Of a stretch of DNA of 64,000 bases, positions 36,506 to 45,529 are shown in pieces. Each line of letters opens with the position of its first letter. The stretch's first letter is position 1. Both the position numbers and the translations under genes were made by a program. The notes below the pieces were generated by a model. That model ran no database searches and was not told where the DNA came from. It saw nothing but the letters and a program-made list of their open reading frames with translations. Location of the stretch: the NCBI GenBank assembly GCA_965661545.1, contig CBFIEF010000002.1, positions 1 through 64,000 on the forward strand, in the 5' to 3' direction. The DNA is from UBA7985 sp965661545. Its GTDB lineage: Bacteria; Pseudomonadota; Alphaproteobacteria; UBA7985.

Positions 36506-37612
36506 CTAGTCGCCAGCAGCCTCACTGGCGGTCACCTGCATCACTTCAGCAGCGTCAACGGGATTGACGCTCTGACCCGTCTTTACTGAGGCTTGTCCAA
36601 CTGTAATCAGCACCACGTCACCATCCAGTCCTTCGACCCAAGATCCAGCTGAATCAGCAGAAACAATAGCGACGGGGTTGAACACGACTTTGTTCTCCGC
36701 ACTCACTGAGAAAAGCCCCTGGCGACCATCGGGCGCACGTTGGAGCAATCCGGTGGGCACGTAGTGCAAACCCGGCGTTGGCTTGTTCACGAACAGGGAG
36801 GCGGAAACGCCCTCAAACAAGCGATAGTCTGCGTTTGGAGCCTCAGCCTCAATCTCAAATGTCCGCGTCGCGGCATCAGCGAAAGGCGAGATGTAGGAAA
36901 CGGTAGCCTCAACCTCTTGACCTGTCGCCAGCTCAACGCGCGCGCTTTGACCAATTTCAAACTCAGCCACACGGCGTTCGCCCGCATCTGCGGAAATCAC
37001 CATGGGATCGAGTGAGGTCACGGCAATGACCGGATCGCCCGATCCCACAAAGCCGCCAATCTGCGCGATGCGGTTCTCAACGATACCGCCCAGCGTGGAT
37101 TTAACTTCAAGATCGGACAACTGCTCCCGCGCCTGCTCAACGCCAGCGACTGCTGCTTCATAAGCAGACTGAACTCCGACCAAAGAGTTTTTCGCAGCGA
37201 AGCCTTCTTCCACGAGCTTTTGCGTGGCTTCCAGATCAACCTGCGCCGCTTCCAGAGCCGCTTGAGCCTGACGCAGGCTATCATCGCGTGCTGCTGCTGT
37301 GATGACAGCAATCACGTCACCAGCTTCAACAATGTCCCCTTTGTCCACGCGAACTTCAGCCAGCGTACCGCCGGACTGGGCAACGATCGTCTCGCGCCGA
37401 TTGGCTCGGGTCTGACCGGCGAGTTGGATCACACGGATGAGGGTTTCTTCTTCGAAGATTTTGGTGCGGACATCCAACACCTCTTCTTCAGTGACTAGCT
37501 CCGCCGGTGGATTATTCTCTACCGGCTCGGAGCCGCGCATGATGTTGAACACCATTCCCAGAGCAACCGCTGTGAAAATGATAAGCGCGATTAAGATACC
37601 GCGAATAGCCAT
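36506..37612 (-). CDS. RND periplasmic adaptor (membrane fusion protein)
   Basis: This 368-residue HlyD/AcrA-type adaptor links the RND permease to an outer-membrane channel. An N-terminal membrane anchor (LIALIIFTAVALGMVFNI) is followed by the lipoyl half-motif (GGTLAEVRVDKGDIVEAGDVI), an alpha-helical hairpin (QAQAALEAAQVDLEATQKLV and onwards), the second lipoyl half (GGIVENRIAQIGGFVGSGDP), and beta-barrel domains. GAGAG lies 8 nt before the ATG. It is the first gene of the efflux operon. An inverted repeat at 37657-37685 lies just upstream. No outer-membrane channel gene is in the window. Confidence 0.9.
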   Translation of the reverse strand: MAIRGILIALIIFTAVALGMVFNIMRGSEPVENNPPAELVTEEEVLDVRTKIFEEETLIRVIQLAGQTRANRRETIVAQSGGTLAEVRVDKGDIVEAGDVIAVITAAARDDSLRQAQAALEAAQVDLEATQKLVEEGFAAKNSLVGVQSAYEAAVAGVEQAREQLSDLEVKSTLGGIVENRIAQIGGFVGSGDPVIAVTSLDPMVISADAGERRVAEFEIGQSARVELATGQEVEATVSYISPFADAATRTFEIEAEAPNADYRLFEGVSASLFVNKPTPGLHYVPTGLLQRAPDGRQGLFSVSAENKVVFNPVAIVSADSAGSWVEGLDGDVVLITVGQASVKTGQSVNPVDAAEVMQVTASEAAGD

Positions 37613-37656
37613 GGGTGACTCTCTCGTCCCAGAATTCTATTTTAGCGCACCGTACT

Positions 37657-37685
37657 CATATTCAGACAGTACTGATGTCTATATG
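37657..37685. promoter_or_regulatory. Inverted repeat upstream of the efflux operon
   Basis: CATAT-TC-AGACA (37657-37668) is matched by TGTCT-ATATG (37676-37685) with a 2-nt bulge and a central perfect CAGTACTG (37667-37674). Its place between the adaptor gene and the divergent ArsR-type gene makes it a good candidate operator for that regulator. Confidence 0.45.
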
Positions 37686-37837
37686 GGTCGAGAAGACCTG
37701 TAATAGAAGCACCTGTTTTCGCAAGCCTGTCACCGTTCTAACACGATCACATAAAGTGGTTTTCGATTGGCGAAAGATTTTGTATATTAGAAAAAGCTTA
37801 ATAGAGAGCCTTGTTTGAAAGCATTTGTTTACGTTCC

Positions 37838-38230
37838 ATGTCCGCATCATCTGACACAGATTCGAGTCCTGCCCCTCACCGTCTGGTAGACGAATTGGGG
37901 TATGAAGACGACTCAGCACTAGAAGCACTGCCCAACAGCGGCCCAGTGACGAGGCCGCTGGATGTCGAAGAGGCGACGCTGTTTTTGCGGGCGCTTTCAA
38001 ACGAAAACCGCTTGGCCTTGCTCACGCTTTTGCAAACCGGCGAGCAAACAGTGACCTTTTTGGCTGATACCTTGGACATGCGCCAACCAGCGGTCTCACA
38101 ACAGCTGGGACGGCTGCGCGAAGCCCGCCTGGTCGAGTTCAGACGGGACGGCAAAACGGTCTATTACCGCTTAGCCTCTGACCGAATCCGCGACTTCCTG
38201 CCCGTTATTCAGCAGCATTTCGCCCTTTAG
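37838..38230 (+). CDS. ArsR-family transcriptional regulator
   Basis: The protein is 130 residues from the ATG at 37838. After a polar N-terminal extension of about 50 residues comes an ArsR winged helix: FLRALSNENRLALLTLL, then FLADTLDMRQPAVSQQLGRL as recognition helix region, and the wing LVEFRRDGKTVYYRLAS. No Cys pair typical of metal sensors is visible, so the signal may not be a metal. A TTG at 37811 is an alternative start. Divergence from the RND operon, with an inverted repeat between, suggests it represses the pump. Confidence 0.82.
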   Translation: MSASSDTDSSPAPHRLVDELGYEDDSALEALPNSGPVTRPLDVEEATLFLRALSNENRLALLTLLQTGEQTVTFLADTLDMRQPAVSQQLGRLREARLVEFRRDGKTVYYRLASDRIRDFLPVIQQHFAL

Positions 38231-38316
38231 CGCCCAACACCACTGACCAAAACGACCTTGCTCTATCCGCCAGCGAGTGGTTAGGACTTGCCCAAACGAA
38301 AAAAGAGAGTTTCGCA

Positions 38317-38547
38317 ATGGCGTGGGTCTTAGTGGTTGTATTCTTGTTGGCAGAGGGCGTGACAGAAACGGTGCAGGTGCCGATGCAGACCGAAGCCCTG
38401 TGCCGGGCAGCCGAAACTGAGGCGAAACGAGTCGATGCGCTGCAGCGAGGGCTTGATCGAACGGTGCAGAGCGCCATCCTCAACCCGCAGTACCCAGTCA
38501 TGACCATGTGCTTGCAAACCCGCGACAACCCTAGCGCGCAGGAATAA
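38317..38547 (+). CDS. Small exported or membrane-anchored protein
   Basis: This is a 76-residue protein whose N-terminus is hydrophobic (MAWVLVVVFLLAEGV), like a signal peptide or anchor. Two Cys follow (ALCRAAETEA and MTMCLQTRD), which could form a disulfide. GAGAG about 8 nt before the ATG supports translation. No family is recognised. It stands alone between the ArsR-type regulator and a lipoprotein gene. Confidence 0.6.
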   Translation: MAWVLVVVFLLAEGVTETVQVPMQTEALCRAAETEAKRVDALQRGLDRTVQSAILNPQYPVMTMCLQTRDNPSAQE

Positions 38548-38687
38548 ATCGCTAGCAAAAAGGTGTCGCGCTCGCAAATAGTGGGAATAGTGGTTTATGC
38601 ATTTGTCACATCCCTTCCATTGAAATGCCATCAACAGCGCTCATAAGATCAAAAAACCGACACTTTGAAGAACAATGGGGTGCAGCC

Positions 38688-39287
38688 GTGAGATTGACGG
38701 TGGGACAAAGGCTTAAGAAGATGGGGCAGCTTGGCGCCGTTCTTTCCCTGGCGGTATTTCTGGCGAGTTGCGCGGCGATAAGGCCTGAACACTGTCCCTA
38801 TGCGGATTGGAGCGCGACGGGCGAATTGCACGCGTCCAAAGGCTTTCAGAGCCGCCTGCCAAGCCTGTATGAGACCTGTGTAGACGTTGGCGTTGTGCCT
38901 GATGGTAACGCTTATATTGCTGGATATCAGCGGGGCCTATTGGGATTCTGCACCATTGAGAATGGCTGGGTTTGGGGTGGAAACCGGACCATCAACCCAG
39001 GCATTTGCCCTCCGGCCCTGTCACCGGGCTACGACCGAGCGTTCAAGGCGCACGCTTCGTTGGAGCGTATGGCGGTCGACGAAGCCAGCTTAATTGCCCA
39101 GCGCGACGCGCTCGAAGTACAGCTTTTCGAGACCGGCATCCAAGACATAAAATTGCTTCGTGAGCTGCGAACTGTGCGCAAAGGGCTGGATCGGATCGAG
39201 CTAGAGCGGCACCGGACGCGCAGCGGCTTTGCGAACTGGCTCCGTCAGATGGGCTTGGAGGCGCCGCTGGACCTGTATAGTTACTGA
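38688..39287 (+). CDS. DUF2799 lipoprotein
   Basis: A signal sequence with a lipobox (LASC) is followed by ADWSATGELHASKG, the DUF2799 pattern, and a Cys-containing YETCVDVGVVPD. The C-terminal part is helical and charged, with LRELRTVRKGLDRIELERH likely coiled. Function is unknown for the family. The start is uncertain: GTG at 38688 gives a signal peptide with a basic n-region, while ATG at 38625 and 38721 are also possible. Preceding bases have only moderate ribosome sites. It is followed 30 nt later by trhO. Confidence 0.72.
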   Translation: MRLTVGQRLKKMGQLGAVLSLAVFLASCAAIRPEHCPYADWSATGELHASKGFQSRLPSLYETCVDVGVVPDGNAYIAGYQRGLLGFCTIENGWVWGGNRTINPGICPPALSPGYDRAFKAHASLERMAVDEASLIAQRDALEVQLFETGIQDIKLLRELRTVRKGLDRIELERHRTRSGFANWLRQMGLEAPLDLYSY

Positions 39288-39317
39288 AGGACTGAATACG
39301 AACGCATCAGGTACAGC

Positions 39318-40289
39318 ATGGACTTTCCCAATTCCTGGGCGACCCCAAAGGTCAGCCACACCGAAAAAGACTGGTGGGTCGGCGCATTCTACGGATTTGC
39401 CGAGGTTGAAGACCCCGCGACCGTCAAAGGTCAGATGGACGCTCTGCTCGACGGCAAGCCAGTTTATGGCAGCATCCTTGTTGCCGAGGAAGGCGCCAAC
39501 GGCACCATCTGCGCGCCGACACAGGCGCTGCTGACGGACACGCTGGAAACGCTGGCGGTCAACATTGGCTTGGTGGACGGCTTTGACCCCACATGGTCCC
39601 GCGTTGACCGGCCCATTTTCCGCAAACTCAAAGTTCAGCTGAAAAAGGAAATCGTCACCATCAAGAATCCGTCTGCGACCCCACTGGGCAGTGACGGCGG
39701 CGATCATCTGGATGCCCAAGCGTGGAATGCGCTGATCCAAGACCCTGACACCATTGTCATCGACACACGCAATTCGTTCGAAACCAAAGTAGGCACCTTT
39801 CCCGGCGCCATTGACCCCGGCAATGTTTCCTTCAGCGAGTTTCCCCAGTTCGTGCGCGATACGCTCAAGGGTAACGAGGACAAGAAGATCGCCATGTTCT
39901 GCACTGGCGGCATCCGCTGTGAGAAGGCGACGGTGTTCATGAAGAACGAAGGCTTCGACAACGTTTTTCAGCTAAAGGGCGGGATTCTTCGCTACTTTCA
40001 GGAAACCGATGAAGAGACCAACCTGTGGGACGGGGACTGCTACGTCTTTGATGATCGGGTCGCCTTGAATAAGAATATGGAGCCGGGTGGTCACATCTCC
40101 TGCCCTGTTTGCCGGATGCCCGTGTCGCCGGATCAGTTCGACGATCCAAGGTTCAAAGCGGGGTGGTCCTGCCCCAGTTGCGCGGATGATCAGAGCTTTG
40201 ATCGCACCCGTGAATCCTCAAAAGAGCGTCTGAAGCAAATCCTGCTGGCCGCCAAAAAAGGCAAGCGTCACTTGGGACCGCAAGAGTAA
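39318..40289 (+). CDS. trhO: tRNA uridine-34 hydroxylase TrhO (YceA, rhodanese family)
   Basis: TrhO hydroxylates uridine at the wobble position of tRNAs, a step toward 5-methoxyuridine or cmo5U. The 323-residue protein has an N-terminal domain (FYGFAEVEDPATVKGQ, EGANGTICA) and a rhodanese domain with IDTRNSFETKVGTFPGAI and the active-site Cys in CTGGIRCEKA. A C-terminal region has four Cys in CPVCRMPVSP and CPSCADD, likely binding zinc. Typical length is 300-350. The ppx-type gene follows after 92 nt. Confidence 0.93.
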   Translation: MDFPNSWATPKVSHTEKDWWVGAFYGFAEVEDPATVKGQMDALLDGKPVYGSILVAEEGANGTICAPTQALLTDTLETLAVNIGLVDGFDPTWSRVDRPIFRKLKVQLKKEIVTIKNPSATPLGSDGGDHLDAQAWNALIQDPDTIVIDTRNSFETKVGTFPGAIDPGNVSFSEFPQFVRDTLKGNEDKKIAMFCTGGIRCEKATVFMKNEGFDNVFQLKGGILRYFQETDEETNLWDGDCYVFDDRVALNKNMEPGGHISCPVCRMPVSPDQFDDPRFKAGWSCPSCADDQSFDRTRESSKERLKQILLAAKKGKRHLGPQE

Positions 40290-40381
40290 GTCGGGCCTTT
40301 ACCTCATCACCTCCCCTGTGCCAGAGTTCGCGCAAGTTCAGCGGAATCAGCCGCTTAGACCAAAAGTACGGGGGCGCACGC

Positions 40382-41632
40382 ATGTCCGATGCGCAGTCTG
40401 CCCCCTTAGACAAAGACGCGTCGAGCAGACGAAACCGTCGCCGACGTGGTGCTAAGGGGAAACCCCGGGCGTCTGCTCACGCAGGTTCACGTCCGGGCAA
40501 AACGAAGGGCGATGCCGCTGCGGCATCCACGCCCCCGGGCAAGTCGCGGAATGCCAGCGGTGGCGGTTCCGTGTTCGCCGCCATTGATCTGGGCACGAAC
40601 AACTGCCGTCTGTTGATTGCACGCCCGCACGCCAAAGCCAAAGCACAGCCCTTCACGGTCGTTGATGCCTTTTCCCGCATCGTCCGGCTGGGCGAAGGGC
40701 TTGGACAAACGGGCATGCTGTCAGACGACGCCATGGACCGAACAGTTGCGGCGCTCAATATCTGCGCGGGAAAAATCCGCAAGCAACGGGCCACACGGGT
40801 AGATGCCGTGGCGACCGAAGCCTGCCGCCAAGCCACCAACTATCCGGAATTTGTCGAGCGGGTGGAGCGCGATACTGGGCTAAAATTACGCTTGATCTCA
40901 GGGCAGGAAGAAGCCGCTATTGGCTTGGCTGGCTGCGCATCCTTGCTCAATGACAGCACCCCGCGCGCGCTGGTTTTCGACATCGGCGGCGGATCGACGG
41001 AGGTATCGTGGATCGATACCACAGCAGACCGTCCGCGCGTGGTGGCCAGTCGATCAGTGCCCTTGGGTGTTGTGACCCTGTCCGAGAAATACGGTGACGG
41101 GCTGGAGCTGGCCGACGAGCATTTTGAAGCCATCGTGCGCAACACGCGGCGGGCGTTCAAACAGTTTTCCAAGCGCCACGGCATCGTTGACGCCATCGAA
41201 CGGGGCGAGGTGCAGATGGTTGGCACCAGCGGAACCATCACCACCGTCGCCGGTCTTCACCTTAATTTACCCAGCTACGACCGGTCGAAAGTCGATGGGA
41301 TGCAAATGACAGTTAAGGAGGCTCAAGCGGTCATCCGAGACTTGCGATCCCGCGATAACGACAGCCGCGCGATGCTCGGATGCATAGGGCGCGGGCGCTC
41401 TGATCTGGTGTTGCCGGGGTGCGCTGTGCTTGAAGGTCTGACAACGCTTTGGTCTGTCCCAACCCTGTTCGTCGCTGATCGGGGATTGCGCGAAGGCATG
41501 TTGCTCCGGATGATGCAGGGCAAAATGCCGGGTAAGCGCAGACGTCCTCGCCGCCGATCCCGGAACAAAGACACCGGCTCTACCACCGCAGAAACACCCG
41601 CGCCAACAACCGGACAGGCTTCGAAAGACTGA
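40382..41632 (+). CDS. Ppx/GppA-family phosphatase
   Basis: The first 60 residues are basic and low-complexity. The Ppx/GppA domain begins with FAAIDLGTNNCRLLIARP and includes ISGQEEAAIGLAGCASLL and FDIGGGSTEVSWID, the actin-like phosphate loops. It lacks the C-terminal HD domain of E. coli Ppx and ends in a basic tail (KRRRPRRRSRNKD). It may hydrolyse polyphosphate or pppGpp. Its stop overlaps the rlmE start (TGATG). The pairing with an rRNA methyltransferase is common in alphaproteobacteria, and the basic tails hint at RNA or ribosome contact, which is inference. Confidence 0.88.
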   Translation: MSDAQSAPLDKDASSRRNRRRRGAKGKPRASAHAGSRPGKTKGDAAAASTPPGKSRNASGGGSVFAAIDLGTNNCRLLIARPHAKAKAQPFTVVDAFSRIVRLGEGLGQTGMLSDDAMDRTVAALNICAGKIRKQRATRVDAVATEACRQATNYPEFVERVERDTGLKLRLISGQEEAAIGLAGCASLLNDSTPRALVFDIGGGSTEVSWIDTTADRPRVVASRSVPLGVVTLSEKYGDGLELADEHFEAIVRNTRRAFKQFSKRHGIVDAIERGEVQMVGTSGTITTVAGLHLNLPSYDRSKVDGMQMTVKEAQAVIRDLRSRDNDSRAMLGCIGRGRSDLVLPGCAVLEGLTTLWSVPTLFVADRGLREGMLLRMMQGKMPGKRRRPRRRSRNKDTGSTTAETPAPTTGQASKD

Positions 41633-42381
41633 TGGTCGAATACAAACCAAAACGCACAGGCAGTTCAGGCCGCATCGGGGGTGCGCCCGGTCAAAACCGT
41701 GACCTCGCCGTGCGGGTTAAATCCGCCAGAGGCCGGAAGAATTCCTCCACACGCTGGCTGCAGCGCCAGCTCAACGACCCCTATGTTGCCGCTGCCAAGC
41801 GCGATGGATACCGGGGACGCGCTGCGTACAAACTGCTGGAAATGAATGACAAGCTGAAGTTCCTCGCCAAAGGCAAGCGCGTGGTCGACCTCGGTTGCGC
41901 GCCGGGTGGCTGGCTGCAAGTGGCGGTCCAGCACTGCGGCGAAGGCAAAGTTGTCGGCATCGATTTACTGCAAACCGAGCCAGTGGCCGGCGCGGAAATC
42001 ATTGTTGGTGACGTCCGTGAAAACGAAGACATGGACCGGGTCCGGGCGCTCATGCACGGCAACAAAGCCGACATCGTGCTCAGCGACATGGCGGCCTCAT
42101 CCACGGGGCACAAAGCAACCGACCACCTGCGCATCATCGCGCTGATCGAAATTTCGCTCGATTTCGCTCATGAAGTGCTCGCTGAAGGGGGCTGGTTTAT
42201 CGTCAAAATCCTGCAAGGCGGCGCGCAAGGGAATTTGCAGCAGACCCTAGGCCAGTGCTTTGACAAAGTGCGTGTGATTAAGCCACCTGCAAGCCGCAGC
42301 GACAGTTCCGAAGCTTACATTGCCGCCAGCGGCTATCGTCCAGGGGCCGTTCAACCCTCTGAAACGCCTGACGAGTCATAA
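41632..42381 (+). CDS. rlmE: 23S rRNA 2'-O-ribose methyltransferase RlmE (FtsJ)
   Basis: RlmE methylates the ribose of U2552 in the ribosomal A loop. The SAM-binding site is VVDLGCAPGGWLQVA. The K-D-K-E catalytic set is visible in RAAYKLLE, VLSDMAAS, FIVKILQGG and SSEAYIAA. At 249 residues it is longer than E. coli RlmE (209) because of a basic N-terminal extension (RTGSSGRIGGAPGQNR), usual in alphaproteobacteria. Its start overlaps the phosphatase gene stop. guaB follows after 93 nt. Confidence 0.94.
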   Translation: MVEYKPKRTGSSGRIGGAPGQNRDLAVRVKSARGRKNSSTRWLQRQLNDPYVAAAKRDGYRGRAAYKLLEMNDKLKFLAKGKRVVDLGCAPGGWLQVAVQHCGEGKVVGIDLLQTEPVAGAEIIVGDVRENEDMDRVRALMHGNKADIVLSDMAASSTGHKATDHLRIIALIEISLDFAHEVLAEGGWFIVKILQGGAQGNLQQTLGQCFDKVRVIKPPASRSDSSEAYIAASGYRPGAVQPSETPDES

Positions 42382-42474
42382 GCTCCGCTCAACCCACAGT
42401 GCGCGGACTTGCGGGTTTTCCAACCGGTTCCTTTCCCATACTCTAACAAAGAAAAGGGCAAGGACCTTTTCCCC

Positions 42475-43938
42475 ATGCGCATTCGCGACGCTTTGACTTT
42501 CGACGACGTTCTCCTGCAGCCCCAGCGCTCGGACGTTGTTCCGCTTGACACCAAGACCCACACCCGCATCTCCCGAACGCTGTCCGTCGGTATTCCGCTT
42601 ATGTCTGCGGCCATGGATACGGTGACTGAGGCGCCCATGGCCATCACCATGGCCCAGGCCGGTGGGATCGGCGTCATTCACAAGAACCTCAGCATCGAAG
42701 AACAGGCTTTGGCCGTTCAGGCGGTGAAGAAGTACGAATCTGGCATGGTTGTGAACCCTGTCACCATCCGCCCCAGCGCGACGCTCGCCGATGCGCTGAT
42801 GCTGATGGAAAGCCATAAGATCAGCGGCATTCCCGTGGTTGAGCCGGGATCCGAGCGACTGGTGGGTATTCTGACCAACCGCGACGTGCGCTTTGCCAGA
42901 GACCAGCGCCAAACCGTCGCTGAGTTGATGACGCACGAAAGCCTGATCACCGTGACCGAAGGCTGTGGCCGGGACGAAGCAGAAAAGCTACTGCACCAAC
43001 ACCGCATCGAAAAGCTGCTGGTTGTTGATGGTGATTTCCGCTGTGTCGGCTTGATCACCGTCAAAGACATCGAGAAAGCCCAAAATCACCCCAACGCGAC
43101 CAAGGACGACCAAGGCCGTTTGCGCGTGGCTGCGGCGACTGGCGTGGGGCCAGATGGCCTCAAGCGCGCTGAAGCACTGCTGGAAGCCGGCGTGGATGCG
43201 ATCATCGTAGATACGGCGCACGGACACAGCGAAGGCGTGCTCAATCAAGTCAGCGCGGTAAAGCGCCTGTCCAATACCGCCGATGTCATTGGCGGCAACG
43301 TCGCAACGGCAGACGGCACCAAGGCCCTGATCGATGCCGGCGCAGACGGTGTGAAAGTCGGGATTGGTCCGGGCACGATCTGCACCACACGCATCGTCGC
43401 AGGCGTTGGCGTGCCACAGCTTACAGCGGTCGCCGATGCGGTCGAAGCCGCAGCAGATCAAGACGTGCCAATCATCGCCGACGGCGGGATTAAGACCAGT
43501 GGTGACATCGCCAAGGCCATCGCGGGCGGCGCAGCAGCCTGCATGGTTGGTTCCCTGCTCGCCGGTACGGACGAAGCACCGGGGGAAGTCTTTCTCTATC
43601 AGGGCCGCTCATACAAATCCTACCGCGGCATGGGGTCGATTGGCGCCATGGCACGCGGCTCGGCGGATCGGTATTTTCAGGCTGAGGTCAGCTCCGAGTT
43701 AAAACTCGTGCCCGAAGGCATCGAAGGCCGCGTTCCATACAAAGGCCCAGCCAATTCCATCCTGCACCAATTGGTTGGCGGCTTGCGCGCGGCCATGGGG
43801 TACACCGGTAATGCGGATATAGAATCCATGCAGAAGAATTGCTCCTTCCTGCGGATCACGTCAGCAGGACTGCGTGAATCCCACGTCCACGATGTATCAA
43901 TCACCAAAGACGCGCCCAACTACGCCCGCTCCAACTGA
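42475..43938 (+). CDS. guaB: IMP dehydrogenase
   Basis: GuaB oxidises IMP to XMP, the first step to GMP. The barrel starts with LTFDDVLLQPQRSDVV, a CBS pair occupies about residues 95-205 (SGIPVVEPGSERLVGILTNR and VGLITVKDIEKAQ), and the catalytic Cys is in GPGTICTTRIVAGVGVPQ. The flap and potassium site follow (YRGMGSIGAMARG). The start at 42475 begins the family sequence MRIRDALTF, giving 487 residues; a frame open further upstream adds an unmatched tail. guaA follows after 32 nt on the same strand. Confidence 0.97.
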   Translation: MRIRDALTFDDVLLQPQRSDVVPLDTKTHTRISRTLSVGIPLMSAAMDTVTEAPMAITMAQAGGIGVIHKNLSIEEQALAVQAVKKYESGMVVNPVTIRPSATLADALMLMESHKISGIPVVEPGSERLVGILTNRDVRFARDQRQTVAELMTHESLITVTEGCGRDEAEKLLHQHRIEKLLVVDGDFRCVGLITVKDIEKAQNHPNATKDDQGRLRVAAATGVGPDGLKRAEALLEAGVDAIIVDTAHGHSEGVLNQVSAVKRLSNTADVIGGNVATADGTKALIDAGADGVKVGIGPGTICTTRIVAGVGVPQLTAVADAVEAAADQDVPIIADGGIKTSGDIAKAIAGGAAACMVGSLLAGTDEAPGEVFLYQGRSYKSYRGMGSIGAMARGSADRYFQAEVSSELKLVPEGIEGRVPYKGPANSILHQLVGGLRAAMGYTGNADIESMQKNCSFLRITSAGLRESHVHDVSITKDAPNYARSN

Positions 43939-43970
43939 GCCCGCACTAACCAACCAAGAGGTTTCGCCCT

Positions 43971-45518
43971 GTGTCGAACCGTATTCTGATCGTCGATTTT
44001 GGCTCTCAGGTGACCCAGCTCATTGCGCGCCGGGTCCGTGAAGCGGGGTTTTACTCCGAGATCATTCCTTACAACGCCGAACCCAGCCGGTTCGAGAACT
44101 TTGGCGCTAAAGCGGTGATCTTAAGCGGTGGCCCCGCGTCCGTGCTCGACGACGAAGCCCCGCGCATCCCCGCTTCTGTCGCCGCCAGCACCCTGCCTAT
44201 GCTGGGCATTTGCTATGGCCAGCAAGCGCTGATGCACGAAACCGGCGGCACCGTATCCAAAGGCACCACACAGGAATTTGGTCGCGCGGACGTGACAGTT
44301 GCCGAAGACTGCGCGCTGTTTGATGGGCTGTGGGATACCGGTTCAAGCCACCCGGTTTGGATGTCCCACGGCGATAAAGTGACGGCTTTGGCGGACGGTT
44401 GGCGCGTGGTCGCGGCCTCGGACGGCGCGCCCTTTGCCGTGATCGAGAACCCCGCCGCCAATCGCTATGCGGTGCAATTCCACCCCGAAGTGCATCACAC
44501 ACCCGATGGCGCTGGCCTGATCCGGAACTTCCTGACCAAAGTCGCCGGGCTCGAACCAGATTGGTCCATGGCATCCTTCCGCAGCGAAGCCATCGCCAAG
44601 ATCCGCGAGCAAGTCGGCGACAAAAAGGTGATTTGTGGCCTGTCTGGTGGCGTTGATTCCTCGGTGGCTGCCGTGCTGATCCACGAGGCCATCGGCGACC
44701 GATTGACCTGTATTTTCGTTGATCATGGCATGCTGCGAAAGAACGAAGCGGCGGACGTGGTTTCACTGTTCCGCGATACCTACAACATCCCCTTAGTCCA
44801 TGTGGACGCCAGCGATACTTTCTTGGGCGACTTGGCCGGAGTCTCCGATCCGGAAACAAAGCGCAAGACCATCGGCGGCCTGTTCATCGACGTGTTTGAG
44901 GCCGAAGCCAAGAAAATCGATGGCGCTGGTTTTCTCGCGCAAGGTACGCTTTACCCGGATGTCATCGAAAGCGTTTCGGTGACTGGTGGGCCTTCCGTCA
45001 CGATCAAATCCCACCATAACGTGGGCGGCTTGCCTGAGCGTATGGACCTGGAGCTGGTAGAACCCTTCCGGCTGCTGTTTAAGGACGAAGTACGGGCTTT
45101 GGGGTACGAGATGGGCATGCCGCACAGCTTGGTTGGACGGCATCCCTTCCCCGGGCCGGGCTTGGCAATCCGCATTCCCGGCGACATCACGCGGGAAAAG
45201 GCGGACATCCTGCGCGAGGCCGATGCGATCTACATCGAAGAAATCCGCAAAGCCGGCTTGTATGATGAAATCTGGCAGGCCTTTGCCGTGCTGCTGCCGG
45301 TAAAAACCGTTGGCGTGATGGGCGATGGGCGCACGTATGAGAGCGTTTGTGGCTTGCGGGCTGTCACGTCTGTCGATGGCATGACGGCGGACGTCTACCC
45401 CTTTGACCCGGCGTTCCTTGGCCGCGTGGCGACCCGGATTGTAAACGAAGTGCGCGGCATCAACCGCGTGGTCTACGACATCACCACCAAGCCACCGGGC
45501 ACGATCGAGTGGGAATAG
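43971..45518 (+). CDS. guaA: GMP synthase (glutamine-hydrolysing)
   Basis: GuaA converts XMP to GMP using glutamine and ATP. The N-terminal class I amidotransferase domain has the nucleophile Cys in LGICYGQQ and FHPEVHHTP. The ATP pyrophosphatase domain has the P-loop SGGVDSSVAAVL and the C-terminal dimerisation domain ends DITTKPPGTIEWE. The start is GTG at 43971, with AAGAGG 9 nt upstream. It is 515 residues. It converges on dnaB, with stops 11 bases apart at an AscI-like GGCGCGCC palindrome. Confidence 0.97.
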   Translation: MSNRILIVDFGSQVTQLIARRVREAGFYSEIIPYNAEPSRFENFGAKAVILSGGPASVLDDEAPRIPASVAASTLPMLGICYGQQALMHETGGTVSKGTTQEFGRADVTVAEDCALFDGLWDTGSSHPVWMSHGDKVTALADGWRVVAASDGAPFAVIENPAANRYAVQFHPEVHHTPDGAGLIRNFLTKVAGLEPDWSMASFRSEAIAKIREQVGDKKVICGLSGGVDSSVAAVLIHEAIGDRLTCIFVDHGMLRKNEAADVVSLFRDTYNIPLVHVDASDTFLGDLAGVSDPETKRKTIGGLFIDVFEAEAKKIDGAGFLAQGTLYPDVIESVSVTGGPSVTIKSHHNVGGLPERMDLELVEPFRLLFKDEVRALGYEMGMPHSLVGRHPFPGPGLAIRIPGDITREKADILREADAIYIEEIRKAGLYDEIWQAFAVLLPVKTVGVMGDGRTYESVCGLRAVTSVDGMTADVYPFDPAFLGRVATRIVNEVRGINRVVYDITTKPPGTIEWE

Positions 45519-45529
45519 CTAAGGCGCGC

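Noticed and set aside
37615..37818. A 67-codon frame between the adaptor gene and the ArsR-type gene
   Set aside because: It covers the divergent promoter region and operator-like repeat, has no ribosome site and no recognisable sequence.
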